A DNA stretch of 64,000 nt from Oryzisolibacter propanilivorax (GCF_900103645.1 NZ_FNHP01000004.1:1-64000), one strand, 5' to 3'; numbered from the stretch's first letter, positions 17,334 to 27,402 are shown. Program-made: numbers and translations. Notes: generated by a model from the letters alone, not told the origin.

Positions 17334-17566
17334 GAACTGGTGGTGATTCCTGGAGGCCAAGGTGCCCCGTGGCTGATTGTCCGGCAGCGGCGCACGCCCG
17401 CCAGCGGGTTAACGGCCGCGCGGCCGACGCGGCTGACAGGCGGCGCGGCCGATCGGCGCGATACTCGCGCGACGTACCATTTCAGCACTGCCCCGCCCTG
17501 CCCCACTGTCGGCGCGCACCGCTCGCCCATCCGGCACCGAACTTCACCCTGCTGCTGCTTTTTTCC

Positions 17567-19765
17567 ATGGCCCATTTCCCCGACATCCAACTGCTGCGCA
17601 CCACCTACCTGCGCGGCCCCAGCGTCTGGACCTACCGCCCCATCCTCGAAGTCTGGCTGGACCTGGGCGCGCTGGAGGACCACCCCTCGCACCAGCTTCC
17701 GGGCCTGAACCAGCGCCTGACGGCCTGGCTGCCCGACCTGGTTGAGCACCACTGTGGCGTGGGCGAGCGCGGCGGCTTCCTGCAGCGCCTGGAGGGCGGC
17801 ACCTGGATGGGCCATGTGCTGGAGCACGTGGTCATCGAGCTGCTCAACCTCTCGGGCATGCCGGCGGAGTTCGGCCAGACGCGCGAAACTTCCAGGCGCG
17901 GCATCTACCGCATGGTGTTCCGCTGCCCCGAGGAGGCGGTGGCGCGCGTGGCGCTGGCGCAGGGCCACCGGCTGCTGATGTGCGCCATCAACGACCAGCC
18001 CTTCGACCTGCCGGCTGCCATCCAGGCCATCAAGACCGCCATCGACGACCGCTACCTGGGCCCCAGCACCGGCTGCATCGTCGCCGCCGCCGCCGAGCGG
18101 CGCATCCCGCACATCCGGCTGAACGACGGCAACCTGGTGCAGCTGGGCTACGGCGCGGCGCAGCGGCGCATCTGGACTGCCGAGAGCGACCAGACCAGCG
18201 CCATCGCCGAGGGCATCGCCCAGGACAAGGACTTCACCAAGCGCCTGCTGGCGTCCTGCGGCGTGCCGGTGCCCGAAGGCCAGGTGGTGGCCAGCGCCGA
18301 AGAGGCCTGGGCCGTGGCCCAGGACATCGGCCTGCCGGTCACCGTCAAGCCCTCGGACGGCAACCACGCGCGCGGGGTGACGCTGGAGCTGACCCGCGAG
18401 GCTGACATCAAGGCTGCCTTCGCGCTGGCCGAGCCCGAGGGCTCGGAGGTCATCGTCGAGCGCTTCATCGAGGGCATCGAGCACCGCCTGCTGGTGGTGG
18501 GCGGCAAGGTGGTGGCGGCCTGCAAGGGCGAGACGGTGAGCGTCACCGGCAACGGGCGCGACACACTGCGCCGGCTGGTGGAGGTGGAAAACCAGGACCC
18601 GCGCCGCGGCTTCGAGCAGGAGTACCCGCTGTGCCTGATCGACGCCAACGCCCCGGCGGTGCAGCTGGAGCTGAAACGCCAGGACGTGACCGCCGACAGC
18701 GTGATCGAGGCGGGCCGCAGCATCCTGCTGCAAAGGAATGGCAACATGGCCATCGACTGCACCGACGAGGTGCATCCGGACGTCGCCTACTACGCGCAGC
18801 TGGCGGCCAGAATTGTCGGCCTGGACATCGCCGGCATGGACATGATCCTGAAAGACGTGTCGCAGCCCATGCAGGCGCAGGGCGGCGCCATCCTGGAGGT
18901 CAACGCCGGCCCGGGCCTGTTGATGCACCTGAAGCCCACCGCCGGCACGCCGCGCCCGGTGGGCATGGCCATCGCCGACCACCTGTTCCCGCGCGTGGCC
19001 GAGGGCAGCGGCGGCGGCGTGCATCCCGGGCGCATCCCGCTGGTGGGCATTGTCGGCACGCAGGGCAACGCGTTCAGCGCGCGCCTGACCGGCTGGCTGC
19101 TGCAGCTGTCGGGCCGGCTGACCGGCGTGGCCAGCAGCGAGGGCATGTTCGTCGCCAACCGGCGTACCCAGGGTGGCAGCGCCGCGCACTGGGCCGGCGC
19201 GCACCGCCTGCTGACCAACCGCCTGGCCGAGGCCGCCGTCATCCAGACCACCGCCCGCTCCATCCTGGACGAGGGCCTGGCGTATGACCGCTGCCTGGTC
19301 GGCGTGGTCACCGACATGGACGGCTGGCAGCAGCTGGGCGACCACGACATCTCCGAGCCCGGCCAGATGACGCGCGTGCTGCGCACGCAGATCGATGTGG
19401 TGCTGGCCGATGGCGCCGGCGTGCTGAACGCCGACATTGACCCCGTCGCCGACCTGGCGCGGCTGTGCGACGGCGAGGTGCTGCTGTATTCGCTGCATGA
19501 AGACAACGCGCACGTGGCCGCGCACCGCGCCGGCTCGGAGGGCGGTGGCGAGGCCGGACGGGCCGTGTTCGTGCGCGGCACGCAGGTGGTGCTGGCCAGC
19601 GGCGCGGCCGAGCGCGTGCTGGGCACGCTGGACGGCCTGCGGCTGGCCGGCGGCCAGCGCCCGGACACCGGCGCGCTGCTGGCGGCGGTGGCCGCGGCCT
19701 GGGCGCTGGACATCACGCCCGAGCTGATCGCCGCCGGCATCAAGACCTTCGAGTACACCGCGTGA
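17567..19765 (+). CDS. Cyanophycin synthetase-like protein CphA' with degenerate Mur-ligase P-loop
   Basis: A 732-residue paralogue of cyanophycin synthetase. The N-terminal domain starts MAHFPDIQLLRTTYLRGPSVW. The ATP-grasp region carries VTVKPSDGNHARGVTLEL and ILEVNAGPGLLMHL and appears intact. The C-terminal Mur-ligase-like domain is shortened, and its P-loop, GTNGKTT in true CphA, reads GTQGNAF (residues 497-503), losing the ATP-binding Lys-Thr. It may thus add only one of the two residues (in CphA the ATP-grasp half adds Asp) or play a support role. It is 92 bp before cphA in the same direction. Paired cphA'/cphA genes are known from Betaproteobacteria such as Cupriavidus. Confidence 0.9.
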   Translation: MAHFPDIQLLRTTYLRGPSVWTYRPILEVWLDLGALEDHPSHQLPGLNQRLTAWLPDLVEHHCGVGERGGFLQRLEGGTWMGHVLEHVVIELLNLSGMPAEFGQTRETSRRGIYRMVFRCPEEAVARVALAQGHRLLMCAINDQPFDLPAAIQAIKTAIDDRYLGPSTGCIVAAAAERRIPHIRLNDGNLVQLGYGAAQRRIWTAESDQTSAIAEGIAQDKDFTKRLLASCGVPVPEGQVVASAEEAWAVAQDIGLPVTVKPSDGNHARGVTLELTREADIKAAFALAEPEGSEVIVERFIEGIEHRLLVVGGKVVAACKGETVSVTGNGRDTLRRLVEVENQDPRRGFEQEYPLCLIDANAPAVQLELKRQDVTADSVIEAGRSILLQRNGNMAIDCTDEVHPDVAYYAQLAARIVGLDIAGMDMILKDVSQPMQAQGGAILEVNAGPGLLMHLKPTAGTPRPVGMAIADHLFPRVAEGSGGGVHPGRIPLVGIVGTQGNAFSARLTGWLLQLSGRLTGVASSEGMFVANRRTQGGSAAHWAGAHRLLTNRLAEAAVIQTTARSILDEGLAYDRCLVGVVTDMDGWQQLGDHDISEPGQMTRVLRTQIDVVLADGAGVLNADIDPVADLARLCDGEVLLYSLHEDNAHVAAHRAGSEGGGEAGRAVFVRGTQVVLASGAAERVLGTLDGLRLAGGQRPDTGALLAAVAAAWALDITPELIAAGIKTFEYTA

Positions 19766-19776
19766 GCACGCGTTCA

Positions 19777-19838
19777 CTATCAAAAAAATAGCTTGATGCC
19801 CTTGTTTTGTAAGGGCCAGAGGCACTTTTGACTTAAAA
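19777..19838 (+). repeat. Dispersed ~60-bp palindromic repeat, copy 2
   Basis: This copy fills most of the cphA'-cphA gap. It shows CTATCAAAAAAATAGCT, the short inverted pair CCCTTG/TAAGGG and the end CACTTTTGACTTAAA. A hairpin here could tune read-through between the two synthetase genes. Confidence 0.75.
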
Positions 19839-19857
19839 CCGGCTGGAACCCTACCCC

Positions 19858-22446
19858 ATGCAGATCTCCCGCATCCGCGCCCTGCGCGGCCCCAACCTGT
19901 GGACCCGCAGCACCGCCATCGAGGCCGTGGTGCACTGCGCCGCCGACGAGTGCGACCACGCCGCGCTGCCCGGCTTCGAGGACCGGTTGCGCGCGCGCTT
20001 CCCGGCCATCGGTGCGCTGCAGCCGCATGGCGCCGGACAGACGCTGAGCCTGGCGCATGTGCTGGAAGTCGCCGCGCTGCAGCTGCAGGCGCAGGCTGGC
20101 TGCCCGGTCACCTTCAGCCGCACCCGGCGTACCTCCGAAGACGGCACCTGGCAGGTGGTGGTCGAATACACCGAAGAAGCCGTCGGCCGGCTGGCCATGG
20201 AGCAGGCCGCGGCGCTGCTGCAGGCGGCGTTGCAGGACACGCCGTTCGACGCGGCGGCGCTGATCGCCCGCCTGCGCGAGCTGGATGAGGACGAGCGCAT
20301 CGGCCCGTCCACCGGTTCGCTGGCCGACGCGGCGCTGGCGCGCGGCATTCCCATCCGGCGCCTGACCAGCGGCTCGCTGGTGCAGATGGGCTGGGGCTCG
20401 AAGGCGCGGCGCATCCAGGCCGCCGAGCTGGACGTGACCAGTGCCGTGGCCGAGTCCATCGCCCAGGACAAGGACCTGACCAAACGCCTGCTGCACGCCG
20501 CCGGCGTGCCGGTGCCGCTGGGCCGCCCGGTGCAGGATGTGGACGACGCCTGGCGCGTGGCCGAGGAGGTCGGCCTGCCGGTGGTGGTCAAGCCCCAGGA
20601 CGGCAACCAGGGCAAGGGCGTCACGGTCAACATCGGCACGCGCGCGCAGCTGGAGGCGGCCTACGCCGTGGCACGCGAATATGGCGACGAGGTCATGGTC
20701 GAGCGCTTCCTGCCCGGCCACGACTTCCGCCTGCTGGTGGTCGGCCAGCAGCTGGTCGCTGCCGCGCGGCGCGACCCGCCGCAGGTGCTGGGCGACGGCC
20801 GACACACGGTGCGCGAGCTGGTGGACATCGTCAACCAGGACCCGCGCCGCGGCACCGGCCACGGCACGGCGCTGACGCGCATCCGCCTGGACGACATCGC
20901 CCTGGCACGGCTGGCCGCCGAGGGCTTGACGCCGGACTCGGTGCCCGTGCAGGGCCAGCGCGTGGTGCTGCGCAACAACGCCAACCTGTCCACCGGCGGC
21001 AGCGCCACCGACGTGACCGACGACGTGCACCCGGACATCGCCGCGCGCGCCGTGGAGGCGGCGCAGACCATCGGCCTGCACATCTGCGGCGTGGACGTGG
21101 TCTGCGAGACCATGCTGCGCCCGCTGGAGGAGCAAAGCGGCGGCATCGTCGAGGTGAACGCCGCACCGGGCCTGCGCATGCACCTGTCGCCCTCGTTTGG
21201 TCGTCCGCGCAATGTCGGCGTGCCGATGGTCGACGCGCTGTTCCCGCCGGGCGAGGACGGGCGCATCCCGGTGGTGGCCGTCACCGGCACCAACGGCAAG
21301 ACCACCGCCACCCGGCTCGTCGCGCACCTGCTGGGCGCGCACGGCCTGCGCGTGGGCATGACCAACACCGATGGCGTGTATGTGAACGGCCGGCAGATCG
21401 ACAGCGGCGACTGCTCGGGCCCGAAGAGCGCGCGCAATGTGCTGTTCCACCCCGAGACCGACGCCGCGGTGCTGGAATGCGCGCGCGGCGGCATCCTGCG
21501 CGAGGGCCTGGGCTTCGACCGCTGCCAGGTGGCGGTGGTGACCAACGTCGGCGCGGGCGACCACCTGGGGATGAACTTCATCGACACCGTGGAAGACGTG
21601 GCGGTGCTCAAGCGTGTCATCGTGCAGAACGTGGCGCCCAACGGCTTCGCCGTGCTGAATGCAGCCGACCCGCTGGTCGCCGCCATGGCGCCGGTCTGCC
21701 CGGGCAAGGTCATCTTTTTCGCCGCCGACCGGCACCATCCGGTCATGGCCACGCACCGCGCGCAGGGTGCGCGCGTGGTCTACGTGGACGGCGAGCACAT
21801 CGTCGCCGCCGAGGGCTCGTGGCGCGAGAGCGTGCCGCTGCGCGACATCCCGCTGACGCGTGCCGGCAGCATCGGCTTCCAAGTGGAAAACGCCATGGCC
21901 GCCATCGCCGCCGCCTGGGCCTGCAGCCTGCCATGGGACACCATCCGCCGCGGCCTGGCAGGCTTCCTGAACGACAGCGACAACGCCCCCGGGCGCTTCA
22001 ACGTCATGGACCACGCCGGCGCCACGGTGATCGCCGACTACGGCCACAACCCGGACGCCATGCGCGCGCTGGTGCAGGCGGTGCAGAGCATGCCGGCGGC
22101 GCGGCGCAGCGTGGTCATCAGCGGTGCCGGCGACCGGCGCGACCAGGACATCAGCGAGCAGACGCAGATCCTGGGCGCGGCCTTCGACGCGGTGGTGCTG
22201 TACCAGGATGCCTGCCAACGCGGGCGCGCCGATGGCGAGGTACTGGCGCTGCTGCGCCAGGGCCTGGCGGGCGCGGCGCGCACACGCGAGGTGGTGGAGA
22301 TCAACGGCGAGTTCACCGCCATCGACCACGCGCTGGCGCGCCTGGCGCCGGGCGACCTGTGCCTGGTGCTGGTCGACCAGGTCGAGGAGGCGCTGGCGCA
22401 CCTGGCGCAGCGCTGCGCCGAGGCCGCGCAGAAGGGCGCGGCGTGA
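19858..22446 (+). CDS. cphA: Cyanophycin synthetase
   Basis: An 862-residue enzyme of normal CphA length. It polymerises Asp and Arg into multi-L-arginyl-poly-L-aspartate (cyanophycin), a nitrogen, carbon and energy store that forms cytoplasmic granules. Visible parts are the N-terminal primer-binding domain ([17 protein letters not shown]), the ATP-grasp half with [16 protein letters not shown] and [14 protein letters not shown], which activates Asp side chains, and the MurE-like half with intact P-loop GTNGKTT (residues 477-483), [13 protein letters not shown] and DYGHNPDAM, which adds Arg. No cyanophycinase gene is in the window. The creA start overlaps its stop (GTGA). Confidence 0.96.
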   Translation: MQISRIRALRGPNLWTRSTAIEAVVHCAADECDHAALPGFEDRLRARFPAIGALQPHGAGQTLSLAHVLEVAALQLQAQAGCPVTFSRTRRTSEDGTWQVVVEYTEEAVGRLAMEQAAALLQAALQDTPFDAAALIARLRELDEDERIGPSTGSLADAALARGIPIRRLTSGSLVQMGWGSKARRIQAAELDVTSAVAESIAQDKDLTKRLLHAAGVPVPLGRPVQDVDDAWRVAEEVGLPVVVKPQDGNQGKGVTVNIGTRAQLEAAYAVAREYGDEVMVERFLPGHDFRLLVVGQQLVAAARRDPPQVLGDGRHTVRELVDIVNQDPRRGTGHGTALTRIRLDDIALARLAAEGLTPDSVPVQGQRVVLRNNANLSTGGSATDVTDDVHPDIAARAVEAAQTIGLHICGVDVVCETMLRPLEEQSGGIVEVNAAPGLRMHLSPSFGRPRNVGVPMVDALFPPGEDGRIPVVAVTGTNGKTTATRLVAHLLGAHGLRVGMTNTDGVYVNGRQIDSGDCSGPKSARNVLFHPETDAAVLECARGGILREGLGFDRCQVAVVTNVGAGDHLGMNFIDTVEDVAVLKRVIVQNVAPNGFAVLNAADPLVAAMAPVCPGKVIFFAADRHHPVMATHRAQGARVVYVDGEHIVAAEGSWRESVPLRDIPLTRAGSIGFQVENAMAAIAAAWACSLPWDTIRRGLAGFLNDSDNAPGRFNVMDHAGATVIADYGHNPDAMRALVQAVQSMPAARRSVVISGAGDRRDQDISEQTQILGAAFDAVVLYQDACQRGRADGEVLALLRQGLAGAARTREVVEINGEFTAIDHALARLAPGDLCLVLVDQVEEALAHLAQRCAEAAQKGAA

Positions 22447-22916
22447 GACGCGCCGTGGCGGGAGCCTGCCTGGCGCTGGCCGCCAGCGCCGCGTGCGCGC
22501 AGGCCGAGCGCATCGGCAGCGTGGACACGGCCTTCCAGTGGCTCGGGCGCGACCATGACATCGTCGTCGAGGCTTACGACGACCCGCTGGTGGCGGGCGT
22601 GACCTGCTATGTCTCGCGCGCGCGCACCGGTGGCATCAAGGGCACGCTGGGCCTGGCCGAGGACCGCGCCGAGGCCTCGATCGCCTGCCGCCAGGTTGGC
22701 CCGCTGGCCTTCGGCAAGCCGCTGCCGCGCCAGCAGCAGGTGTTCAGCGAGCGCATGTCGATCCTGTTCAAGCGCCTGCGCGTGGTGCGCATGGTGGACG
22801 CGCAGCGCAACGCGCTGGTCTACCTGTCGTACTCGGACAAGCTGGTCGATGGCTCGCCGCAGAACAGCATCTCGGCGGTGCCGGTGCCGCGCGAGACGCC
22901 GATCCCGGTGAAGTGA
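22443..22916 (+). CDS. creA: CreA-family periplasmic protein
   Basis: A 157-residue protein with a cleavable signal peptide ([25 protein letters not shown]). The mature part, [44 protein letters not shown], is the conserved CreA core, with Cys residues near 57 and 82 that may pair. CreA proteins are widespread and poorly understood. The gene starts with GTG at 22443, overlapping the cphA stop by 4 bp, so it is co-translated with cyanophycin synthetase. Whether this reflects a functional tie or chance operon membership cannot be told. It faces the LysR gene convergently across 30 bp. Confidence 0.88.
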   Translation: MRRAVAGACLALAASAACAQAERIGSVDTAFQWLGRDHDIVVEAYDDPLVAGVTCYVSRARTGGIKGTLGLAEDRAEASIACRQVGPLAFGKPLPRQQQVFSERMSILFKRLRVVRMVDAQRNALVYLSYSDKLVDGSPQNSISAVPVPRETPIPVK

Positions 22917-22946
22917 CCTGCTGGCGGCCCGCGCGCCGCGCGCAGG

Positions 22947-23870
22947 TTAGGACGGCCCGTGCGCCAGTTCCAGGCAGGCCTGCACGAAGGCCTGGCGCGC
23001 CGGCGACAGCGGCCGGCCGGTGCGCTGCACCAGCGAGAAGTCGCGCCACAGCCGCGGCAGCGTGGTCGGCAACAGCACCAGCTCGCCGCCATCCACCAGC
23101 GCCTGCACCAGCAGCCGCGACAGGCAGCTGACCCCCAGCCCCCGCGCCACGCAGCGCGCGATGGCCTCCGAACTGCCCAGCGTGGCGCTGACCTGCAGCT
23201 GGCCCAGATGCGGCAGCAGCGCATGCTCGACCATCTCGCGCGTGCCCGAGCCGGGCTCGCGCAGCAGCCAGCTGGCGGCGCGCAGCGCGGGCGCATCCAG
23301 CGGCCGGGCGCGCGCCTGCAGCGCCAGCGCATGGTCCGGCGCGGCCACCAGCACCAGCTCGTCGCGCAGCCAGGACTGCACCTGCAGGCCATCGCCATGG
23401 CTGGCGCCCTCGATCAGCCCCAGGTCGGCATGCAGTGCCTGCACCGCGTCGGCCACCTCGCGCGTGTTGGCCACCTGCAGGTCCACGTGGATTTCGGGGT
23501 GGCTGCGCGCCAGGCGCGCCAGCAGCTGCGGCAGGACATAGGTGCCGATGGTGGTGCTGGCGGCCACGCGCAGGCGCACCGGCAAGCGCGCGCGGCCCGG
23601 CGCGGCGCGTGCGGCGAAGGCCTGCTCGATGGCCTGCGCCTGCTCCAGCAGCGCCAGCGCCTGCGGCAGCACTGCGCGCCCGGCATCGTTGAGCACCAGC
23701 GCACGGCCGACGCGGCCGAACAGCGGCGCGCCCAGGCCCTGCTCCAGCTGCTTGAGCGCGGCGCTGGTGGCCGATTGCGACAGGCCCAGCACCTCGGCCG
23801 CGGCGACGGTGGAGCCGCTTTGGGCGACGGCGCTGAAGATCTCGATCTGGCGCAGCGTGAGGTGCAGCAT
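22947..23870 (-). CDS. LysR-family regulator (YeiE-like)
   Basis: A 307-residue LysR protein with the start MLHLTLRQIEIFSAVAQSGSTVAAAEVLGLSQSATSAALKQLEQGLG, typical of the CysB/CbbR/YeiE branch. The effector domain includes GSGTREMVEHAL, which binds sulfur or carboxylate anions in this branch. It is transcribed away from a YeiH-family gene, the same divergent arrangement as E. coli yeiE-yeiH, so control of the transporter gene is likely. YeiE has been linked to sulfite and iron responses in enterobacteria; the ligand here is not known. Confidence 0.88.
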   Translation of the reverse strand: MLHLTLRQIEIFSAVAQSGSTVAAAEVLGLSQSATSAALKQLEQGLGAPLFGRVGRALVLNDAGRAVLPQALALLEQAQAIEQAFAARAAPGRARLPVRLRVAASTTIGTYVLPQLLARLARSHPEIHVDLQVANTREVADAVQALHADLGLIEGASHGDGLQVQSWLRDELVLVAAPDHALALQARARPLDAPALRAASWLLREPGSGTREMVEHALLPHLGQLQVSATLGSSEAIARCVARGLGVSCLSRLLVQALVDGGELVLLPTTLPRLWRDFSLVQRTGRPLSPARQAFVQACLELAHGPS

Positions 23871-23891
23871 GGAGGCGCAAGCCGCCCATCT

Positions 23892-23906
23892 ATCGATTGC
23901 GTCGAT
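23892..23906. promoter_or_regulatory. Candidate LysR operator between lysR and yeiH
   Basis: ATCGA and TCGAT are separated by five bases, giving a dyad with a T-N11-A core 22 bp upstream of the LysR start and ~100 bp upstream of yeiH. An AT-rich stretch at 23925-23960, unusual in this GC-rich DNA, follows and probably holds the divergent promoters. Confidence 0.45.
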
Positions 23907-24017
23907 GGGTGCTAACAGAAGTATTCGTTATACAAATATAGCCAGATTTTCTAAAGTGCCAGTCAAGCACCGCCGGTGATGCGCAAGGCAGCCGTGGCGG
24001 TGGCAATCGACAGCACC

Positions 24018-25136
24018 ATGCAACACAGTCTCTCTTCCTCTTCCTCTCCCTCTTCCACCCTGCCTGCCGCGGCCCCGGCCGCTGCCACACCCGCCCCACG
24101 CGCTTCGTCGCCCCTGCGCCTGCTCCCCGGCCTGCTGCTGGCCGGCGCACTGGCCGCGCTGGGCACCTGGCTGGCGCAGTTGCCGGTGATGGCGTCGCAC
24201 GGCTTCTCGGCGCTCACCCTGTCCATCGTGCTCGGGCTGCTGGTGGGCAACACCCTGTACCCGGCGCTGGCGCCGCGCTGCGCCGACGGCGTCGGCCTGG
24301 CCAAGGGCCGGCTGCTGCGCGCGGGCATCGTGCTGTACGGCCTGCGCCTGACGTTCCAGGACATCGGCCAGGTCGGCGTCGCCGGCGTGCTGATCGACGC
24401 CGCCATGTTGACCAGCACCTTCCTGCTGGCCCAATGGCTGGGCGCGCGGCTGGGGCTGGACCAGCGCACCAGCATCCTGGTGGGCGCAGGCAGCTCGATC
24501 TGCGGCGCGGCCGCCGTGCTGGCCACCGAACCGGTGGCACAGGGCCGCCCGTCCGACGCGGCGGTGGCCGTGGCCACGGTGGTGGTCTTCGGCACCCTGG
24601 GCATGTTCCTGTACCCGGCGCTGTTCCACTGGAACGCGGCGCACGGCTGGCTGGCGCTGGACGTGCAGCAGTACGGCCGCTATGTCGGCTCCACCGTCCA
24701 CGAGGTGGCGCAGGTGGTGGCCGCCGGCGCCGCGGTGGGCCCGCAGGCGGCCGACGTAGCGGTGATCGCCAAGATGGTGCGGGTGATGATGCTGGCGCCC
24801 TTTCTGCTGGTGCTGTCGCTGTGGCTGACGCGCCGCGGGCGTGGCAGCGCTGCCGGGAACGCCAACCCGCGCGGCGGCATCACCATCCCGTGGTTCGCCG
24901 TGCTGTTCATCGCCATGGCCGGCGTGAATTCGCTGGGCGTGCTGCCCGAGCCTGCGGTGCATGCCGGCATCCACCTGGACAACGCGCTGCTGGCCATCGC
25001 CATGGCCGGGCTGGGGCTGACGACGCACGTGGGCGCCATCCGCGCCGCTGGCGTACGGCCGCTGTTGCTGGCCAGCGTGCTGTTCGTCTGGCTGGTGCTG
25101 GGTGGGCTGGCGCTGAACGTGCTGGTGCCGCTGTGA
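24018..25136 (+). CDS. YeiH-family (UPF0324) putative anion exporter
   Basis: A 372-residue integral membrane protein with about ten hydrophobic segments. GFSALTLSIVLGLLVGNTLYP, LLRAGIVLYGLRLTFQDIGQVG, ILVGAGSSICGAAAVLATEPV and GSTVHEVAQVVAAGAAVG are the signature segments of the YeiH family. The members are called putative sulfate or sulfite exporters, but transport data are scarce. ATG 24018 gives a short Ser/Pro-rich cytoplasmic head; in-frame starts at 23976 (GTG) and 23979 (ATG) would lengthen it, and none has a clear ribosome site. The divergent YeiE-like LysR probably controls it. Confidence 0.87.
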   Translation: MQHSLSSSSSPSSTLPAAAPAAATPAPRASSPLRLLPGLLLAGALAALGTWLAQLPVMASHGFSALTLSIVLGLLVGNTLYPALAPRCADGVGLAKGRLLRAGIVLYGLRLTFQDIGQVGVAGVLIDAAMLTSTFLLAQWLGARLGLDQRTSILVGAGSSICGAAAVLATEPVAQGRPSDAAVAVATVVVFGTLGMFLYPALFHWNAAHGWLALDVQQYGRYVGSTVHEVAQVVAAGAAVGPQAADVAVIAKMVRVMMLAPFLLVLSLWLTRRGRGSAAGNANPRGGITIPWFAVLFIAMAGVNSLGVLPEPAVHAGIHLDNALLAIAMAGLGLTTHVGAIRAAGVRPLLLASVLFVWLVLGGLALNVLVPL

Positions 25137-25146
25137 ACGGCAGGCG

Positions 25147-26691
25147 TCAGCGCGGCGGCGCGTCCTGGCCCGCCAGGGTCTCGCGCAGCGCCGTCTTCAG
25201 CACCTTGCCATAGCTGTTCTTGGGCAGCGCGGGCACCACGCGGTAGGCCTTGGGACGCTTGAAGCGCGCGATGTGCTCCAGGCACAGCGCGTCCAGCTCG
25301 GCCGGCAGCGTCGCTGCATCGGCGCCGGCGCGCAGCACCACGAAGGCCAGTACCGCCTCGCCCCATTCGGCATCGGGCTGGCCGATGACGCAGGCCTCGT
25401 GCACGGCAGAGTGCAGCAGCAGCACCTCTTCGACCTCGCGCGGGTAGATGTTGGAGCCGCCGGAGATGATCACGTCCTTGGCCCGGTCGCGCAGCGTGAG
25501 GAAACCATCCTCGTCCAGTTGCCCGACGTCACCGGTGTGCAGCCAGCCGTCCTGCAGCGTGCGGCGGGTGGCTTCCTCGTCGGCCCAGTAGCCGGCCATG
25601 ACGGGCTCGCCGCGCACCAGCACCTCGCCCAGCTCGCCCGGCGCCAGCGCCTGGCCATGAGTGTCGGCCACGCGCACCTGCACGCAGGACTGCGCCACGC
25701 CGACCGAGGCGATGCGCTCGGCCCAGCGTGGGTGCAGGGTGTCGGCGATGTGCTCGCGCGCCAGTGCGGTGATGGTCATCGGGCACTCGCCCTGGCCGTA
25801 GATCTGCACGAATTTCTGGCCCATCACCGACAGCGCACGGCGCAGGTCCTCGACATACATCGGACCGCCGCCATAGACGATGGTCTTGAAGCCCTCGGCG
25901 CTGGCGCCGCTGGCCTGCAGGTGCGCCACCAGCCGCTGCACCATGGTGGGCGCGGCGAACAGCGACAGCCGGCCGACGCGGGCCGCCAGCTGTGCCAGTT
26001 CGGCCGGATCGAAACCGCCCGATTCGGGCAGCACGTGGCGGGCGCCGCGCAGCAGGTGCACGTACTGGTACAGCCCGGCGCCGTGCGACAGCGGCGCGGC
26101 GTAGACCATGGCGTCGCGCGCATCGACCTCGTCCACGTCGGCGAAATAGGCCAGGGTCATGGCCAGCAGATTGCGGTGCGTCTGCATCACGCCCTTGGGC
26201 CGGCCGGTGGTGCCCGAGGTGTAGAACAGCCAGGCCACGTCCTGCGGCGCGCGCGGCTGCAGCGGCAGGGCCGGGCCCTGCGCGGCGCGCTCCCAGCCCG
26301 CATCGTCCAGGCGCAGTACCTGCGCGCCGCTGTCCTGGGCGGCGCTGCGCGCGGCACCCTCCAGCGCGGCGCTGGCGCAGACCACGCGCGCGCCACTGTG
26401 CGCGAGCACGTAGCCCAGCTCGCGCGCGTGCAGCTTGTAGTTCACCGGCACCACCACCGCCCCGGCCCACTGCACGGCCTGCAGCGCCTCCAGGTACTGC
26501 GGGCAGTTGGCGGCGAACAGCGCCACCCGGTCACCCGGCGCCACGGCGCAGTGCGCGCGCAGATGATGGGCCAGAGCGGCAACGCGCGCGCCCAGCTGGC
26601 GGTAGTCGTGCAGCACGCGGTCGCCGAGCAATACGGCAGGGCGCGCGCCGTGCACGCGGGCGCTGCGCTCGAGCAGGCAGGAAATGTTCAT
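25147..26691 (-). CDS. AMP-forming acyl-CoA synthetase
   Basis: A 514-residue member of the ANL superfamily that adenylates a carboxylic acid and transfers it to CoA. Motifs are complete: P-loop FYTSGTTGRPKGV near residue 152, YGQGECP near 285 (the A5 motif), GWLHTGDVGQLDEDGF near 390, DRAKDVIISGGSNIYPREVEEVL (A8 hinge) and the C-terminal Lys in PKNSYGKVLKTAL. The order resembles medium-chain and aryl/malonyl-type ligases; substrate is not predictable. The gene is convergent with yeiH (10-bp gap) and stands alone on its strand. Confidence 0.88.
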   Translation of the reverse strand: MNISCLLERSARVHGARPAVLLGDRVLHDYRQLGARVAALAHHLRAHCAVAPGDRVALFAANCPQYLEALQAVQWAGAVVVPVNYKLHARELGYVLAHSGARVVCASAALEGAARSAAQDSGAQVLRLDDAGWERAAQGPALPLQPRAPQDVAWLFYTSGTTGRPKGVMQTHRNLLAMTLAYFADVDEVDARDAMVYAAPLSHGAGLYQYVHLLRGARHVLPESGGFDPAELAQLAARVGRLSLFAAPTMVQRLVAHLQASGASAEGFKTIVYGGGPMYVEDLRRALSVMGQKFVQIYGQGECPMTITALAREHIADTLHPRWAERIASVGVAQSCVQVRVADTHGQALAPGELGEVLVRGEPVMAGYWADEEATRRTLQDGWLHTGDVGQLDEDGFLTLRDRAKDVIISGGSNIYPREVEEVLLLHSAVHEACVIGQPDAEWGEAVLAFVVLRAGADAATLPAELDALCLEHIARFKRPKAYRVVPALPKNSYGKVLKTALRETLAGQDAPPR

Positions 26692-27018
26692 CGCAGGTCA
26701 ACCTTGGAAAAAAGCGTCCGTCGGCAGTGGCGGCAGAGGAGTGCCAGCAGTGTCTGCCAGATCGATGCGGTGCGGAACCGCTGCCGCAGCCAGCCGCAGC
26801 CCCGCCTTGGGTGTCGGCAAGGCCCAACTGGCCCCAGCCCTCGGCCAGCGGCGCGTTTGCTACTTAAAACATAGCGAACCGCCCTTGATTTCAAAGGGCT
26901 GGAGGTCGTTTTGGATCATATTTCACAAGCTGGCATGGCACCCCGTCCTACAGGTATGTCTGACAGGGCCTGCCCACAATCTCCGGCACCCCTTACAACC
27001 CCACCCAGGAGAGCTGCC
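26692..27018. other. Non-coding interval between acyl-CoA synthetase and response regulator
   Basis: This stretch of 327 bases holds repeat copy 3 (26859-26915). An open frame runs in from 26911 in phase with the response regulator, but the conserved sequence and the ribosome site place the true start at 27019. No other gene-like signal was seen. Confidence 0.6.
26859..26915 (+). repeat. Dispersed ~60-bp palindromic repeat, copy 3
   Basis: It follows the family pattern: GCTACTTAAAACATAGC, the inverted pair CCCTTG/CAAAGGG, then GGCTGGAGGTCGTTTTGGA. It lies upstream of the response-regulator gene. Confidence 0.7.
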
Positions 27019-27402
27019 TTGCGCATTTTGTACGTCGAAGACAACCCCGAGCTGCGCGACACCATCGCCATGCTGATGGAGGGGCCCGGCCGCAGCGTGG
27101 TGGCCTGCGCCAGCGCCGAGCAGGCGCTGGAGCACGACGCCCGGGGCGAGCCCTTCGACCTGGTGGTGACCGATGTCAGCCTGCCCGGCATGAGCGGCAC
27201 CGAACTGTGCCGCAGCCTGCTACAGGACGACGCCGAGCGCCGCGTGGTGCTGTGCTCGGGCTATGCGCTGGAGGGCAGCGCCGCGGCGCACGGCGCGCGC
27301 GTGCGCCTGCTGCACAAGCCGTTCGACATCGACGAACTGGAGACGCTGCTGGACACGATCCAGGCCGAGGTGCAGGCGGCCAACGCCGCCGGCGTGGCCT
27401 GA
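27019..27402 (+). CDS. Single-domain response regulator
   Basis: A 127-residue receiver domain with no output domain. The acidic pair is in YVEDNPELR, the phospho-acceptor is Asp52 in VVTDVSLPGMSG, and the conserved Lys is in LLHKPFDIDEL. TTG at 27019 is chosen as start because AGGAGAG lies five bases before it and the receiver fold begins exactly there (MRILYVEDNP); upstream ATG codons at 26935 and 26956 would add a Pro-rich tail. It is convergent with the sensor-kinase/CheR/CheB operon, whose hybrid kinase could phosphorylate it, as CheY-like proteins often serve multi-receiver kinases. Confidence 0.85.
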   Translation: MRILYVEDNPELRDTIAMLMEGPGRSVVACASAEQALEHDARGEPFDLVVTDVSLPGMSGTELCRSLLQDDAERRVVLCSGYALEGSAAAHGARVRLLHKPFDIDELETLLDTIQAEVQAANAAGVA

